From the NCBI GenBank assembly GCA_049324435.1, contig JBMOOQ010000008.1, positions 36,674 through 100,673 of the forward strand: 64,000 nucleotides of DNA, written 5' to 3'. The notes below the pieces were generated by a model that saw only the letters and a program-made list of their open reading frames with translations, made no database searches and was not told the origin of the DNA. Shown here piece by piece: positions 36,020-44,388 of this stretch; the first letter of the stretch is position 1, and every line of letters starts with the position of its first letter. The DNA comes from Pseudorhodoplanes sp049324435. GTDB taxonomy: Bacteria; Pseudomonadota; Alphaproteobacteria; Rhizobiales; Xanthobacteraceae. The position numbers and the translations under genes were made by a program.

Positions 36020-36616
36020 TCAGGACGCGATCGTTTCCTTGTAAGCCGTCTTCCAACCCCAGGCGCCGGAGCCGTAGCCGCGTTTCACAACCCGCTCCTT
36101 GTAGATCTGAGCAATGATCTCGCCGTCACCGGCCAGCAGCGACTTGGTCGAGCACATCTCCGCGCAGAGCGGCAGCTTGCCTTCGGCCAGACGGTTGGCG
36201 CCGTACTTGGCGTACTCGGCCTGCGAGCCATCAGCCTCGGGCCCGCCGGCGCAGAAGGTGCACTTGTCCATCTTGCCGCGCGAACCGAAATTGCCGACCC
36301 GCGGATATTGAGGGGCGCCGAACGGACAGGCGTAGAAGCAATAGCCGCAGCCGATGCAGAGATCCTTTGAGTGCAGGACCACGGCGTCGGCCGTCGTATA
36401 GAAGCAGCTGACCGGGCAAACCGCCGCGCATGGCGCGTCGGTGCAATGCATGCAGGCCATCGACACCGAACGCTCGCCAGGCTTGCCGTCGTTGATGGTG
36501 ACGACACGCCGCCGGTTGATGCCCCAAGGCACTTCGTTTTCGTTCTTGCAGGCGGTGACGCAAGCGTTGCATTCGATGCAACGATCGGCGTCGCAAAGGA
36601 ATTTCATACGAGCCAT
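36020..36616 (-). CDS. fdhB: Formate dehydrogenase beta subunit, four-cluster ferredoxin
   Basis: Transfers electrons from the molybdenum/tungsten catalytic subunit toward the membrane. It has 198 residues and four Cys clusters: CDADRCIECNACVTAC, CMHCTDAPCAAVC, CIGCGYCFYACPFGAP and CTFCAG...LCAEMC. It lacks the C-terminal membrane helix of E. coli FdnH, so it relies on the gamma subunit for anchoring. It follows the alpha subunit by 12 bases. Confidence 0.93.
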   Translation of the reverse strand: MARMKFLCDADRCIECNACVTACKNENEVPWGINRRRVVTINDGKPGERSVSMACMHCTDAPCAAVCPVSCFYTTADAVVLHSKDLCIGCGYCFYACPFGAPQYPRVGNFGSRGKMDKCTFCAGGPEADGSQAEYAKYGANRLAEGKLPLCAEMCSTKSLLAGDGEIIAQIYKERVVKRGYGSGAWGWKTAYKETIAS

Positions 36617-36628
36617 GGTTGCGTCTCC

Positions 36629-39601
36629 TTACGCCGCGCGGATCTGACAGAGCGTGGCTTTTGGTTCTTGCATGCCTGTCACCGGATCGTAGCCATAGGT
36701 TGTGAGCGTATTGACGCTTTCGCCCAGCACGATCGGATCGGCACCGGTCGGATATTTGCTGCGCTGATCGACGCCCTGGAACCAACCGGCGAAGTGGAAC
36801 GGACACCAGGCCACTCCCTTGCCGACACGCTCGGTCACGAGCGCCTTCATGCGAGCCTTGGACGCGTTCTCCGGGCCGGTTACCCAGACCCAGCCACCGT
36901 CCTTGATGCCGCGTTCGGCGGCGTCGGACGGGTTGATTTCTATGAACATGTCCTGCTGAAGTTCGGCGAGCCACTTATTGGACCGCGTTTCTTCGCCGCC
37001 GCCTTCGTATTCGACCAGACGGCCCGAGGTGAGGACGATCGGGAATTGCTTCGCAATTCCCTTATCGACCGCGGCCTTCTGCACATCGAAGCCGACATTG
37101 GGCAGCCGGAACTGCCGCGCATTCGGCAGCGTCGGATACTTCGCCACGAGATCGGGACGCGGCGTATAAATCGGCTCGCGGTGCACCGGAATAGCATCCG
37201 GCAGCCCGAACGCATTCGCGCGCGCCTTGCCATTGCCGTACGGGATACAGCCGTGCTCGATCGCAACACGCTGAATACCGCCGGACAGATCGATCGACCA
37301 GGACACGGCATCCGGATTGGCGGAATTGATCTTCTGGATCACCGCCAGCTCGGCTTCCGTGAGGTCCTTGTCCCAGCCGAGCTTCTTCAGCACGCCGAGT
37401 GTGAATTCGGGATAGCCGTCCTTGATTTCCGAGTCCTTTGAGTAGGAGCCCTCGGAGAGCAGATTGATCCGCTGCTCGCGCTCGACCTCCTGCCCGTTCT
37501 CGATCACCTTGGTCTTGACGATCCGTTCGACGCCGAAGCGCGCGCGGAATGTGCCGCCGCCGTCCTTCACCGCAAGGCTGGTGTTGTACAGCGTGTGCGT
37601 TCCGGGGTGCTTGAATTCCGGTTTGCCCCAGCACGGCCAAGGCAATCCGTAGTAATCGCCCTTGGCGGGACCGTCCTTGGCCCGCAGGGAAACAAGGTCG
37701 AAGTCCTTCTGGTTCTGCATGTGAACCTTGAGACGTTCCGGCGACTGGCCGCAATAACCGGTCGACCACCCGCCGCGATTGATCTCGCGAAGGATGTCCT
37801 CCGGAACCGGCCGGTTGCCCTCCACCTTGATGTTCTTGAACATCAGGTCGGCGAAGCCGAGCTTCTTGGCCAACAGGTACATGACCTCGTAGTCGTCCTT
37901 CGACTCGAAGATCGGCTTGACGACCTGTTCGCCCCACTGAATCGAGCGGTTGGACGCGGTGCGGGAACCCGAGGTCTCGAACTGCGTGCAGATCGGCAGC
38001 AAATAGGTGCCATTCTTGCGTTCCGACAGCGCGGCCCAGGTCGTGGGATGCGGGTCGGCGACGACGAGGAGATCGAGCTTCTCGATTCCCTTGGCGGCGT
38101 CTGGCATGCGGGTGACGGTATTGCCGCCGTGCCCGAACACCATCATCGCCTTGACGTTGTCCTTCTGCGACACCTGCTCTTTCGGCAGCATCGCCGCGTC
38201 GAACCATCGGGTCGACGGGATGCCGGGCGTATTCATCATCTTGACCGGCTTTCCGTCGGCCCCGGTGATGGTATCGAACCGCCCCTCGAACCACGAATAA
38301 TCCACGTCCCAGACACGCGCCCAGTGCCGCCAAGCGCCTTCGACGAGGCCGTAGTAAAGCGGCAGCGTTGCGATATCGAGGCCGAGATCGGTTGCGCCCT
38401 GCACATTGCAGTGGCCCCGGAAAATGTTGGCGCCATTACCGAAGCCGCCGACATTGCCGGTCGCAAGCAGCGCAATGCAGAAAGCGCGCACATTGGCGGT
38501 GCCGACCGTGTGCTGGGTGGAGCCCATGCACCAGATCAGGGTCGACGGCTTTTCAGTCGCGAACATCTTGGCGACGCGCTCGAGTTGCTTGCCCGGCACG
38601 CCGCTCACGCGCTCGACCTCGTCCGGAGTCCATTTCTCGATTTCCTTGCGGACGTCGTCCATGCCGTAGACGCGCTGCTGGATGAACTGCTTGTCCTCCC
38701 AGCCGTTCTTGAAAATGTGCCAGAGCATTCCGTAAACCACCGGAATGTCGGTACCGGGACGAAGGCGCACATATTCGGTCGCATGCGCCGCGGTGCGGGT
38801 CATGCGCGGGTCCATCACGATCATGTTCGCGCGCTGCAGTTCCTTGCCTTCCAGAACATGCTGCAGCGATACCGGATGCGCTTCGGCCGCGTTGCTGCCG
38901 ATGAACAGAATCGTCTTTGCGTTCCGGATGTCGTTGTAGCTGTTGGTCTGCGCGCCGTAACCCCAGGTATTGGCAACGCCCGCCACCGTAGTCGAATGGC
39001 AGATACGCGCCTGATGGTCGACGTTATTGGTGCCCCAGAACGCCGCAAGCTTGCGGTTCAGATAAGCGCCCTCGTTAGAGAACTTCGCCGAGCCCAGCCA
39101 ATAGACCGAATCCGGTCCCGACTTGGCCCGGATCTCCATCAGCTTGTCGCCGATCTCGTTGATCGCGACGTCCCACGAAATCCGCTGCCACTGGCCGTTC
39201 ACCAGCTTCATCGGATATTTCAGCCGCCGGTCCCCATGCACCAGCTCGCGCACGGAGGCACCCTTCGCACAGTGCGATCCCCGGTTGATCGGAGACTCCC
39301 AGCCGGGCTCCTGTCCGACCCACACGCCGTTCTGGACTTCGGCGATCACGGTACAGCCGACCGAACAATGCGTGCAGATATTCTTGCGGATCGTAATCCC
39401 CGCGCCTGTCGGCATGGTGCCTGCGGCCTCCGCCTTGCGCATGCCGGCAAGCGGCAACGCGCCAACCATGGCGAGGCCGCCCGCAGCCAGTCCGGAGCGG
39501 CGAAGGAATGTGCGGCGATCGAGACCGCCGACCGATTGATTGCCGAGCGAGGCGGCGAGCCGGCCACGTCGCTTGTCGCGTTCCGTTCTCTTGATCAGCA
39601 C
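36629..39601 (-). CDS. fdhA: Formate dehydrogenase catalytic (alpha) subunit, Cys-containing, Tat-exported
   Basis: Oxidises formate to CO2 at a bis-MGD Mo/W centre. It has 990 residues. The Tat signal is DRRTFLRRSGLAAGG (RR at 29-30), so the folded enzyme acts in the periplasm. One [4Fe-4S] cluster is bound by Cys76, 79, 83 and 111 (ICTHCSVGC...GSHCAKGA). The metal ligand is Cys201 in ARICHSTTVAG, where E. coli FdnG has selenocysteine, so no SECIS is needed. MGD-binding and molybdopterin dinucleotide C-terminal segments are present. It leads the structural set after the small Tat protein. A 777-codon plus-strand open frame over it is a shadow. Confidence 0.95.
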   Translation of the reverse strand: MLIKRTERDKRRGRLAASLGNQSVGGLDRRTFLRRSGLAAGGLAMVGALPLAGMRKAEAAGTMPTGAGITIRKNICTHCSVGCTVIAEVQNGVWVGQEPGWESPINRGSHCAKGASVRELVHGDRRLKYPMKLVNGQWQRISWDVAINEIGDKLMEIRAKSGPDSVYWLGSAKFSNEGAYLNRKLAAFWGTNNVDHQARICHSTTVAGVANTWGYGAQTNSYNDIRNAKTILFIGSNAAEAHPVSLQHVLEGKELQRANMIVMDPRMTRTAAHATEYVRLRPGTDIPVVYGMLWHIFKNGWEDKQFIQQRVYGMDDVRKEIEKWTPDEVERVSGVPGKQLERVAKMFATEKPSTLIWCMGSTQHTVGTANVRAFCIALLATGNVGGFGNGANIFRGHCNVQGATDLGLDIATLPLYYGLVEGAWRHWARVWDVDYSWFEGRFDTITGADGKPVKMMNTPGIPSTRWFDAAMLPKEQVSQKDNVKAMMVFGHGGNTVTRMPDAAKGIEKLDLLVVADPHPTTWAALSERKNGTYLLPICTQFETSGSRTASNRSIQWGEQVVKPIFESKDDYEVMYLLAKKLGFADLMFKNIKVEGNRPVPEDILREINRGGWSTGYCGQSPERLKVHMQNQKDFDLVSLRAKDGPAKGDYYGLPWPCWGKPEFKHPGTHTLYNTSLAVKDGGGTFRARFGVERIVKTKVIENGQEVEREQRINLLSEGSYSKDSEIKDGYPEFTLGVLKKLGWDKDLTEAELAVIQKINSANPDAVSWSIDLSGGIQRVAIEHGCIPYGNGKARANAFGLPDAIPVHREPIYTPRPDLVAKYPTLPNARQFRLPNVGFDVQKAAVDKGIAKQFPIVLTSGRLVEYEGGGEETRSNKWLAELQQDMFIEINPSDAAERGIKDGGWVWVTGPENASKARMKALVTERVGKGVAWCPFHFAGWFQGVDQRSKYPTGADPIVLGESVNTLTTYGYDPVTGMQEPKATLCQIRAA

Positions 39602-39613
39602 GGCGATGCCTCC

Positions 39614-39823
39614 TCAGCTGGGATACCGGTTGACCCGGTAATAGGTCTGGACTTCTTTGGAATTGGCCTGATAGCGGGCCTTCCGCTTCTCATCGCCGGT
39701 CTCGCTATCGGCTTTCGCAGCCGTTGCGAGCGGCGCCGCGGCCGTTACGGCAACACCTGCGCCCGCGCCAAGCGCGCGCAAGACATCGCGGCGTCCGATC
39801 GCCGTCTTGCTGTCGTGTTTCAT
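39614..39823 (-). CDS. Formate dehydrogenase region small Tat-signal protein
   Basis: A 69-residue protein starting at the ATG at 39823 with GGAGGAG upstream. It carries a twin-arginine signal (IGRRDVLRALGAGAGVAV), then a short polar tail with KARYQANSKEVQTYYRVNRYP. It matches the formate-dehydrogenase-region Tat target family, always found beside FDH alpha genes; its job is not established. It precedes the alpha gene by 12 bases. Confidence 0.88.
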   Translation of the reverse strand: MKHDSKTAIGRRDVLRALGAGAGVAVTAAAPLATAAKADSETGDEKRKARYQANSKEVQTYYRVNRYPS

Positions 39824-39855
39824 CGCCGTCTCCTCCGTTGTGGAAGTCCGCGCCG

Positions 39856-40626
39856 TCACGCTGGCAGCGCGAAAGATTCGATTTCGATTTCTATGAAGAC
39901 ACGCCCGATCGTTCCGACCGGGCGGTAGAACTCCGCACTTTCCGCACTTTCAAGATCGCCGAAGAAGCGCCCCATCCAGGGCACCACGTGGCTGTCGAAA
40001 AATTGCCGCTGGGTTTGTTCGCTCGCCGAGAGAGAACCGTCAGCAAGACGAGACATGACTTCGCAGACCAGCGCCGCGTGATCCTCCGGCTCACAATTAC
40101 CCTCTCGTCGCTCGACGCCGATCCTTGCGAGATCGTCGCGCAAACGCGCAAGCGGTCGCTCGTGCAGGAACCCGGTCAGATAATAAGAGCCGTAGGGAAG
40201 AAGCTCGCCACGCCCCAAGCCGATAAAGAGATCGAAAAACTCGCGCTCGACACGCTCCTCGGTCGCGCGCGACGCGGCCTCGGCAAGCGCCGCATGGGCG
40301 ACACCTAACGGCGTCGCATCACCACGAAGTTGCGAAATCTTGCCGAGGAGCGCGGCGCTCGGCGCACGAGACAGTAACGTCGCCAGAAGAGCGTATTCTT
40401 GAGCGCGAGCCATATCGACGTCGTCGACATCGGAACGCGCATAGAGATCAGGCCGGAGAATCTCCCGGCGCACCTTGGTCGCCGCCTCGACGGCAATCAC
40501 GCGCTCGGCCGGGACACGATCCCAGCTTGAAACAGAGGGTTGTGAAATACCGATGCGCCGCGCGAGCTCGCTGATGCCGCCTGCTGCCTTGATCGCTTCG
40601 TCAAGTCCAACGTCGCGCATGATCAT
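39856..40626 (-). CDS. HTH (YdaS/Cro-like) - TorD chaperone fusion
   Basis: Residues 5-60 are a Cro/C1-type HTH of the YdaS sort (GLDEAIKAAGGISELARRIG, ISQPSVSSWDRVPAERVIAV, ending LRPDLYA). Residues 75-240 are a TorD-type chaperone for molybdoenzyme maturation (EYALLATLLSRAPSAALL, FFDLFIGLGRGELLPYGSYY, EPEDHAALVCEVMSRLA, FFDSHVVPWMGRFF). The start is uncertain: ATG at 40626 or 40620; a TTG at 40668 is unlikely. The fusion could couple enzyme maturation to transcription of the locus, or the HTH could be a non-regulatory remnant. It lies directly upstream of the FDH structural genes. Confidence 0.85.
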   Translation of the reverse strand: MIMRDVGLDEAIKAAGGISELARRIGISQPSVSSWDRVPAERVIAVEAATKVRREILRPDLYARSDVDDVDMARAQEYALLATLLSRAPSAALLGKISQLRGDATPLGVAHAALAEAASRATEERVEREFFDLFIGLGRGELLPYGSYYLTGFLHERPLARLRDDLARIGVERREGNCEPEDHAALVCEVMSRLADGSLSASEQTQRQFFDSHVVPWMGRFFGDLESAESAEFYRPVGTIGRVFIEIEIESFALPA

Positions 40627-40744
40627 GCCGAAAAAAGATGCATCCGCTTCCAGATAAGAAGCAGTCAAAACAATAGGCGTCGAGTTTGGAATTGGTCAAT
40701 AGTCCGAGGCTATGGGGCGGAAATTTGCCACAGCACTCAAATGG

Positions 40745-41431
40745 CTAGCCCGGCAGCGCACCGCCGTGGCGACGTTTCGAACCGGCCGCTGCAGGAACCT
40801 TCGTCTGCTCGGTTTGACGCGGAGCGGAATTATCTTTTGTGCAATGCACTAACGATTCCGGATGGGACGCCAGATCGCGTTCTAATTGAACGGAACCACC
40901 GTCCATCTCAGGCTCTTGCGACGCTTGTCGGGGCTCTTCGGTATCAGCGCCCGCTTGTTGCAGTGCGGTCGCCTCCGCACTGGATGCGCCCGGTGTCTCG
41001 TCTTTCAAAACCTGGGCCAGTAACGTTTTGACGTCATCGACCGGCAACAAAGGACCAAAGCCGTTGATCGCATCGGGGCTGGTGAAGTCCCAGGAATTCT
41101 CCGAAAGGCCAATAAAATCGCGTATCGATGGATCGGCGGACCATGCGCGACGAAGCGCCGCATGGGCCAGGCTCTGCGGGACACCAGGCTGCATGAAGAT
41201 GCTGACATCGGTATCGGGGCCGATCGAATCCAGAGACGGCAACTTGCTCAGATCAAAGACGGGTTCCTGTGGAACCGCGTCAGCCTTCGGAGGCACATCA
41301 GGTCCTGCAGCCGCAACTTCGGCCTGCGGAGCGGCCGTTTCCGGTTCATTTGCCGGCAGCGACGCTTCTTTCGCCGCCTGACGTTTGCGGCGCGACCAGC
41401 GGGAAAGAAAGTCCTCGGGCGGTCGGGTCAT
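40745..41431 (-). CDS. DUF3306 family protein
   Basis: A 228-residue protein of unknown function, found with formate dehydrogenase genes. The N-terminus has the typical FLSRWSRRKRQA, an Ala/Pro-rich linker, then the family core LPSLDSIGPDTDVSIFMQPG, LRRAWSADPSIRDFIGLSEN and a Gln/Glu-rich tail. No signal peptide or membrane helix. The start overlaps the DUF3305 stop (4 bases). Confidence 0.88.
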   Translation of the reverse strand: MTRPPEDFLSRWSRRKRQAAKEASLPANEPETAAPQAEVAAAGPDVPPKADAVPQEPVFDLSKLPSLDSIGPDTDVSIFMQPGVPQSLAHAALRRAWSADPSIRDFIGLSENSWDFTSPDAINGFGPLLPVDDVKTLLAQVLKDETPGASSAEATALQQAGADTEEPRQASQEPEMDGGSVQLERDLASHPESLVHCTKDNSAPRQTEQTKVPAAAGSKRRHGGALPG

Positions 41432-41985
41432 GATTTGGGTTCGCGACTACGGATCGGTCGTTCGGTTCGCCCTGCCTTCGTTTGCGGTGCAGCCTGCGGC
41501 GTCACGTGATGAGCCAGCGCCTCAGGGTTCGCGCGCGTTCGCTTCCGCTTGAAAAACGGGCGCTCGACATGATGTTCCGCGACGAAGTCCTGGACAAGCT
41601 CGCGCAGCGCATCCGGCATCGGAAGCATTTCTATAATGTTGTCTCCGGCGCCGGCATAGGCTTCCGCTTCAGTCGGATCGGCGGTGACCCTGGCAAGCTC
41701 GTAAGGAACATCCCCGGACGAAGGCCGCAGTATAACCCACAGCGCGTTATCGCCAGCGAGATTGTCGCGATAGTTCCCGGTTTCGCTGCGGTAAAGTTCC
41801 AGCACGGCGTTGCCGGCATAAAACGTGACAACATCTCCGTCGTCGGACAATTTTGACCAGGGCTGCGCCTCCGCCTGGCCGATCAGAATGGCCGCGGGCT
41901 GCCATATGTAATCGATCCATGGGCTTGCAGCCTTGCGGCGCGACACCACAACGCCAAGCGGAACCTGTACCAATGCAGCGCTCAT
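41428..41985 (-). CDS. DUF3305 family protein
   Basis: A 185-residue protein of unknown function. The ATG at 41985 starts the family sequence (VQVPLGVVVSRRKAASPWID); an upstream frame to 42312 is a shadow of the neighbouring gene. The core has WKP-like LIGQAEAQPWSKLSDDGDVV, FYAGNAVLELYRSETGNYRD and a basic tail. It overlaps DUF6352 upstream and DUF3306 downstream by 4 bases each, showing tight translational coupling. Confidence 0.88.
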   Translation of the reverse strand: MSAALVQVPLGVVVSRRKAASPWIDYIWQPAAILIGQAEAQPWSKLSDDGDVVTFYAGNAVLELYRSETGNYRDNLAGDNALWVILRPSSGDVPYELARVTADPTEAEAYAGAGDNIIEMLPMPDALRELVQDFVAEHHVERPFFKRKRTRANPEALAHHVTPQAAPQTKAGRTERPIRSREPKS

Positions 41986-42989
41986 GACACGGCATCGCGT
42001 TGGTGAATTGGGAGACCCGCGATCAAATTCTGCGGCTTCATTCGAATCAGCTTGTGCTGCGACATGGCCAGGATCAGATAGACCGGCTCGGTGCCAACCT
42101 TCTCCAGAACGATACGTGGGTCGCGAAACGTCAGGCGGAAGAGGCCAACCACCTGGGACGCTCTCGCATCGCCCAGTTCTTCGCCGGTCCAGAGCGCATT
42201 TCCGATTCGGGTCGCATCCGCGTCGAGCCCGACATACCACCGCAGATCGACGTCGCGCATTTCGGTAAGCGGCTCGACCGTGACCTCGATTCCCATGAGA
42301 TGGAGGATCCATCGCTCGATCACCCGCGCGAGCGCCGCAAGGCCGGCCCTCCCCGCGGTCAGGTCGATCGCAGTGTGGAACAAGTCGCTATGCTCCCAAT
42401 ACAGATGCGCGTTATCGTCGTTCAGCACATCGATCTCGGCCTGCGCCGGAATGCCGAGCATGGATACAAGCGGGGACGCCGGCATGGCGCCGCCTCCGCT
42501 GATCGCTTCTTCATCGGCTGCGATCAGAGAACCTTCATGCAGTGTCAGCCGTTGTGTGCGGAAGAAGATTTCAGCGGCGCGCAGCACCATAGGCTCGTCG
42601 CATCCGTCCAGCGCATTGCGCAGGATCACATGAACGAGTTGATTGAGGAAGAGCGGTGGCGTGGAGCCGGTGCCGTGCCGGACGAGATCGACATAGGCAG
42701 CTTCAAGCGTTCTGTGCCGCAGAAGGTGATCGCGGAAGGCGATCATGAGAGTCCAGTTCTCGCGTGCATCGGCGTCGGCGATGGCCGCGATATCGTCTTT
42801 GGCAACGGCACGGCGAGGCTCGGCCATCAGGGCGGCATGCAGCGTCTTTTCGACCACGCAGGCCTCGGGCGGCGGCGCGAGTTCAGGCCTGGCCAAATAG
42901 ACCTTCAGAAACTCGTCGGTAACGACGAGGCCGCCGCCTTCCTCACGGTCCAGCAGATGATGCCCGCACGCCAGCCAGAAATCTCTCAC
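41982..42989 (-). CDS. DUF6352 family protein
   Basis: A 335-residue protein of unknown function. It begins RDFWLACGHHLLDREEGGGL and contains LTLHEGSLIAADEEAIS, SPLVSMLGIPAQAEIDVLND and NAHLYWEHSDLFHTAIDLTA. There is no signal peptide or cofactor motif. It belongs to the same coupled run as DUF6505 and DUF3305 and is conserved with formate dehydrogenase loci in related bacteria, so a maturation or cofactor role is likely but unproven. Confidence 0.82.
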   Translation of the reverse strand: MRDFWLACGHHLLDREEGGGLVVTDEFLKVYLARPELAPPPEACVVEKTLHAALMAEPRRAVAKDDIAAIADADARENWTLMIAFRDHLLRHRTLEAAYVDLVRHGTGSTPPLFLNQLVHVILRNALDGCDEPMVLRAAEIFFRTQRLTLHEGSLIAADEEAISGGGAMPASPLVSMLGIPAQAEIDVLNDDNAHLYWEHSDLFHTAIDLTAGRAGLAALARVIERWILHLMGIEVTVEPLTEMRDVDLRWYVGLDADATRIGNALWTGEELGDARASQVVGLFRLTFRDPRIVLEKVGTEPVYLILAMSQHKLIRMKPQNLIAGLPIHQRDAVS

Positions 42990-43525
42990 TTGCGAATCTC
43001 CTGGGCGAACGTCAGCAGGTCGACACGCTCTTCCTGATCGCCATCCTCATCTTCGGCCTCAAGGAACGCAAAGGCCCGCAGCGGCTTCGGCCCCTCCCGC
43101 CGATGCAGAGCGCGGAAGGTTTCTCGCAATTCGCCATTCTCGAAGGTGCGGTGAACCGCAATCAAAGTATCGACGGGCTGCGTGCAAAGCGATTCCGCAA
43201 AGCTCACCTCCTCATCAGCAGCAGCCCGCGCAACCGAAAGGTCCGGTGCGCCAAAATTCTGCGTGAGGCGCTGCGCCAGAACCTCGACAAGTGCAGCGCG
43301 ATCAATCTCGGTTGCTTCCACGATCTGTACCAGAGTGGACCAACCGAGCGAATTGACCCCAAGAAACCCGGCGCGGAATGCCGTGCGCGCCTTGCCCTGC
43401 AGCCGATCAGGATCTGCATCGGAAAAGACGAACCCGCCGGAAATCGCCCACTCGCCCGGCTCGGCCGCACGCTCAAACACAAAGGTGTCCGATGGATCGA
43501 GGCGGATGGTGCGCAGCAACTTCAC
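42986..43525 (-). CDS. DUF6505 family protein
   Basis: A 179-residue protein of unknown function, starting MKLLRTIRLDPSDTFVFERA. The middle has GGFVFSDADPD and FLGVNSLGWSTLVQIVEA, and the C-terminus is acidic. It overlaps its neighbours by 4 bases on both sides. No metal-binding pattern is visible. Confidence 0.8.
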   Translation of the reverse strand: MKLLRTIRLDPSDTFVFERAAEPGEWAISGGFVFSDADPDRLQGKARTAFRAGFLGVNSLGWSTLVQIVEATEIDRAALVEVLAQRLTQNFGAPDLSVARAAADEEVSFAESLCTQPVDTLIAVHRTFENGELRETFRALHRREGPKPLRAFAFLEAEDEDGDQEERVDLLTFAQEIRK

Positions 43526-44289
43526 TGGCGCGGCCCCCGCGTTTGCGGATCGAACCAGGCCGGATTCTGGAACGCTGGACCGATCTGCCGGCGTTGAATA
43601 TCTGCCTCGCCAACCCGGCGAACCAGAAGATCGCCGTTTTCGGCGATCTGCCTCTCGACGCCTTTTTCACCATCGCTTGCAAGATACGGAAGATAGGTTC
43701 GCGCAACACCGGCGAAGCCCTGCTCCTGCCAGGTATCGATCGCAACCATAAAATGGCGAGCGAATGCTTCGATCAGACGCTCGGCGGCGAGTTCGCCGAA
43801 CCCTTCTTCCGCAAGCGCAGACGTGAGCGGACGAAGACCGGCTTCGCCTTCGGCGAGCGACACGAGACGGATCATCGCGCCGAACACCATCCAATCGGGC
43901 GTCTGATTTTCATCGGTACCCGCAGGCCATGCGAGGCGCCCGCCTCCGACCAGACCGAGATTGACCAAGATCGTGTCCGGCCATTCGATCGCAACAGGCG
44001 TTTCGGGCGGCGCCAGCACCGCAATCGCGTCCGCAAGAGCTGCCATGCCCGCATACAATGAGCGGCGTGCCATCCGCAGCGGTTCGTCCGGTTCCAGCAC
44101 GAGCGCGAATTCCGCAAGGTCGAAGCGCCCGACATAAACCAGCGTGCCCGCACCCTCCGACGCCGCGTGCGTTACGGCATATTCAAAGGCATCGCCAACC
44201 TCCCGCAGCCGCAACGGCCGGAAGGGCGGCGGCAGGTCGAGGGCCAGTTCCGTGGCGTTGGCTCTTTGGATCCGAGCGGCTGGTGGCAT
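43522..44289 (-). CDS. Biotin/lipoate A/B ligase-like protein
   Basis: A 255-residue protein with the biotin/lipoate ligase-like fold: LDLPPPFRPLRLREVGDAFE, LALADAIAVLAPPETPVAIEWPD-type segment, then ILVNLGLVGGGRLAWPAG in place of the usual NDI..GKKVAG, and a C-terminal DUF4444-like domain. The canonical lysine of the GGGRR/K motifs is not obvious, so it may not be a true ligase. It is the first gene of the accessory run, divergent from the ferredoxin protein. Confidence 0.72.
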   Translation of the reverse strand: MPPAARIQRANATELALDLPPPFRPLRLREVGDAFEYAVTHAASEGAGTLVYVGRFDLAEFALVLEPDEPLRMARRSLYAGMAALADAIAVLAPPETPVAIEWPDTILVNLGLVGGGRLAWPAGTDENQTPDWMVFGAMIRLVSLAEGEAGLRPLTSALAEEGFGELAAERLIEAFARHFMVAIDTWQEQGFAGVARTYLPYLASDGEKGVERQIAENGDLLVRRVGEADIQRRQIGPAFQNPAWFDPQTRGPRQ

Positions 44290-44309
44290 GAGACCGGATA
44301 CCCATCTTC

Positions 44310-44330
44310 AGCTTAGTATAATTATAAGCT
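44310..44330. promoter_or_regulatory. AT-rich inverted repeat between divergent FDH accessory genes
   Basis: AGCTTA-GTATAATTA-TAAGCT, 6-base arms around a TATAAT-containing centre. It lies 21 bases upstream of the minus-strand start at 44289 and about 60 bases before the plus-strand ATG at 44389. It fits a shared promoter/operator for both halves of the formate dehydrogenase locus. Confidence 0.45.
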
Positions 44331-44388
44331 AAGAAGCGATATGACCAGCCGATCGCGGCGGTTTGCGACCGCGCAGTTCGGAGACCGA

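Noticed and set aside
36629..39601. Selenocysteine in formate dehydrogenase
   Set aside because: The ligand codon encodes Cys201 and there is no in-frame TGA in the gene.
37595..39928. A 777-codon plus-strand open frame across the formate dehydrogenase alpha gene
   Set aside because: It is antisense to a fully conserved catalytic subunit, with Arg/His/Gly-rich composition typical of a shadow frame.
40627..40668. TTG start extending the HTH-TorD protein by 14 residues
   Set aside because: The added residues have no conserved pattern and two ATGs lie just downstream before the HTH domain.
41986..42312. N-terminal extension of the DUF3305 protein
   Set aside because: It runs through the DUF6352 coding sequence in another frame and carries no family similarity; the ATG at 41985 starts the conserved domain.
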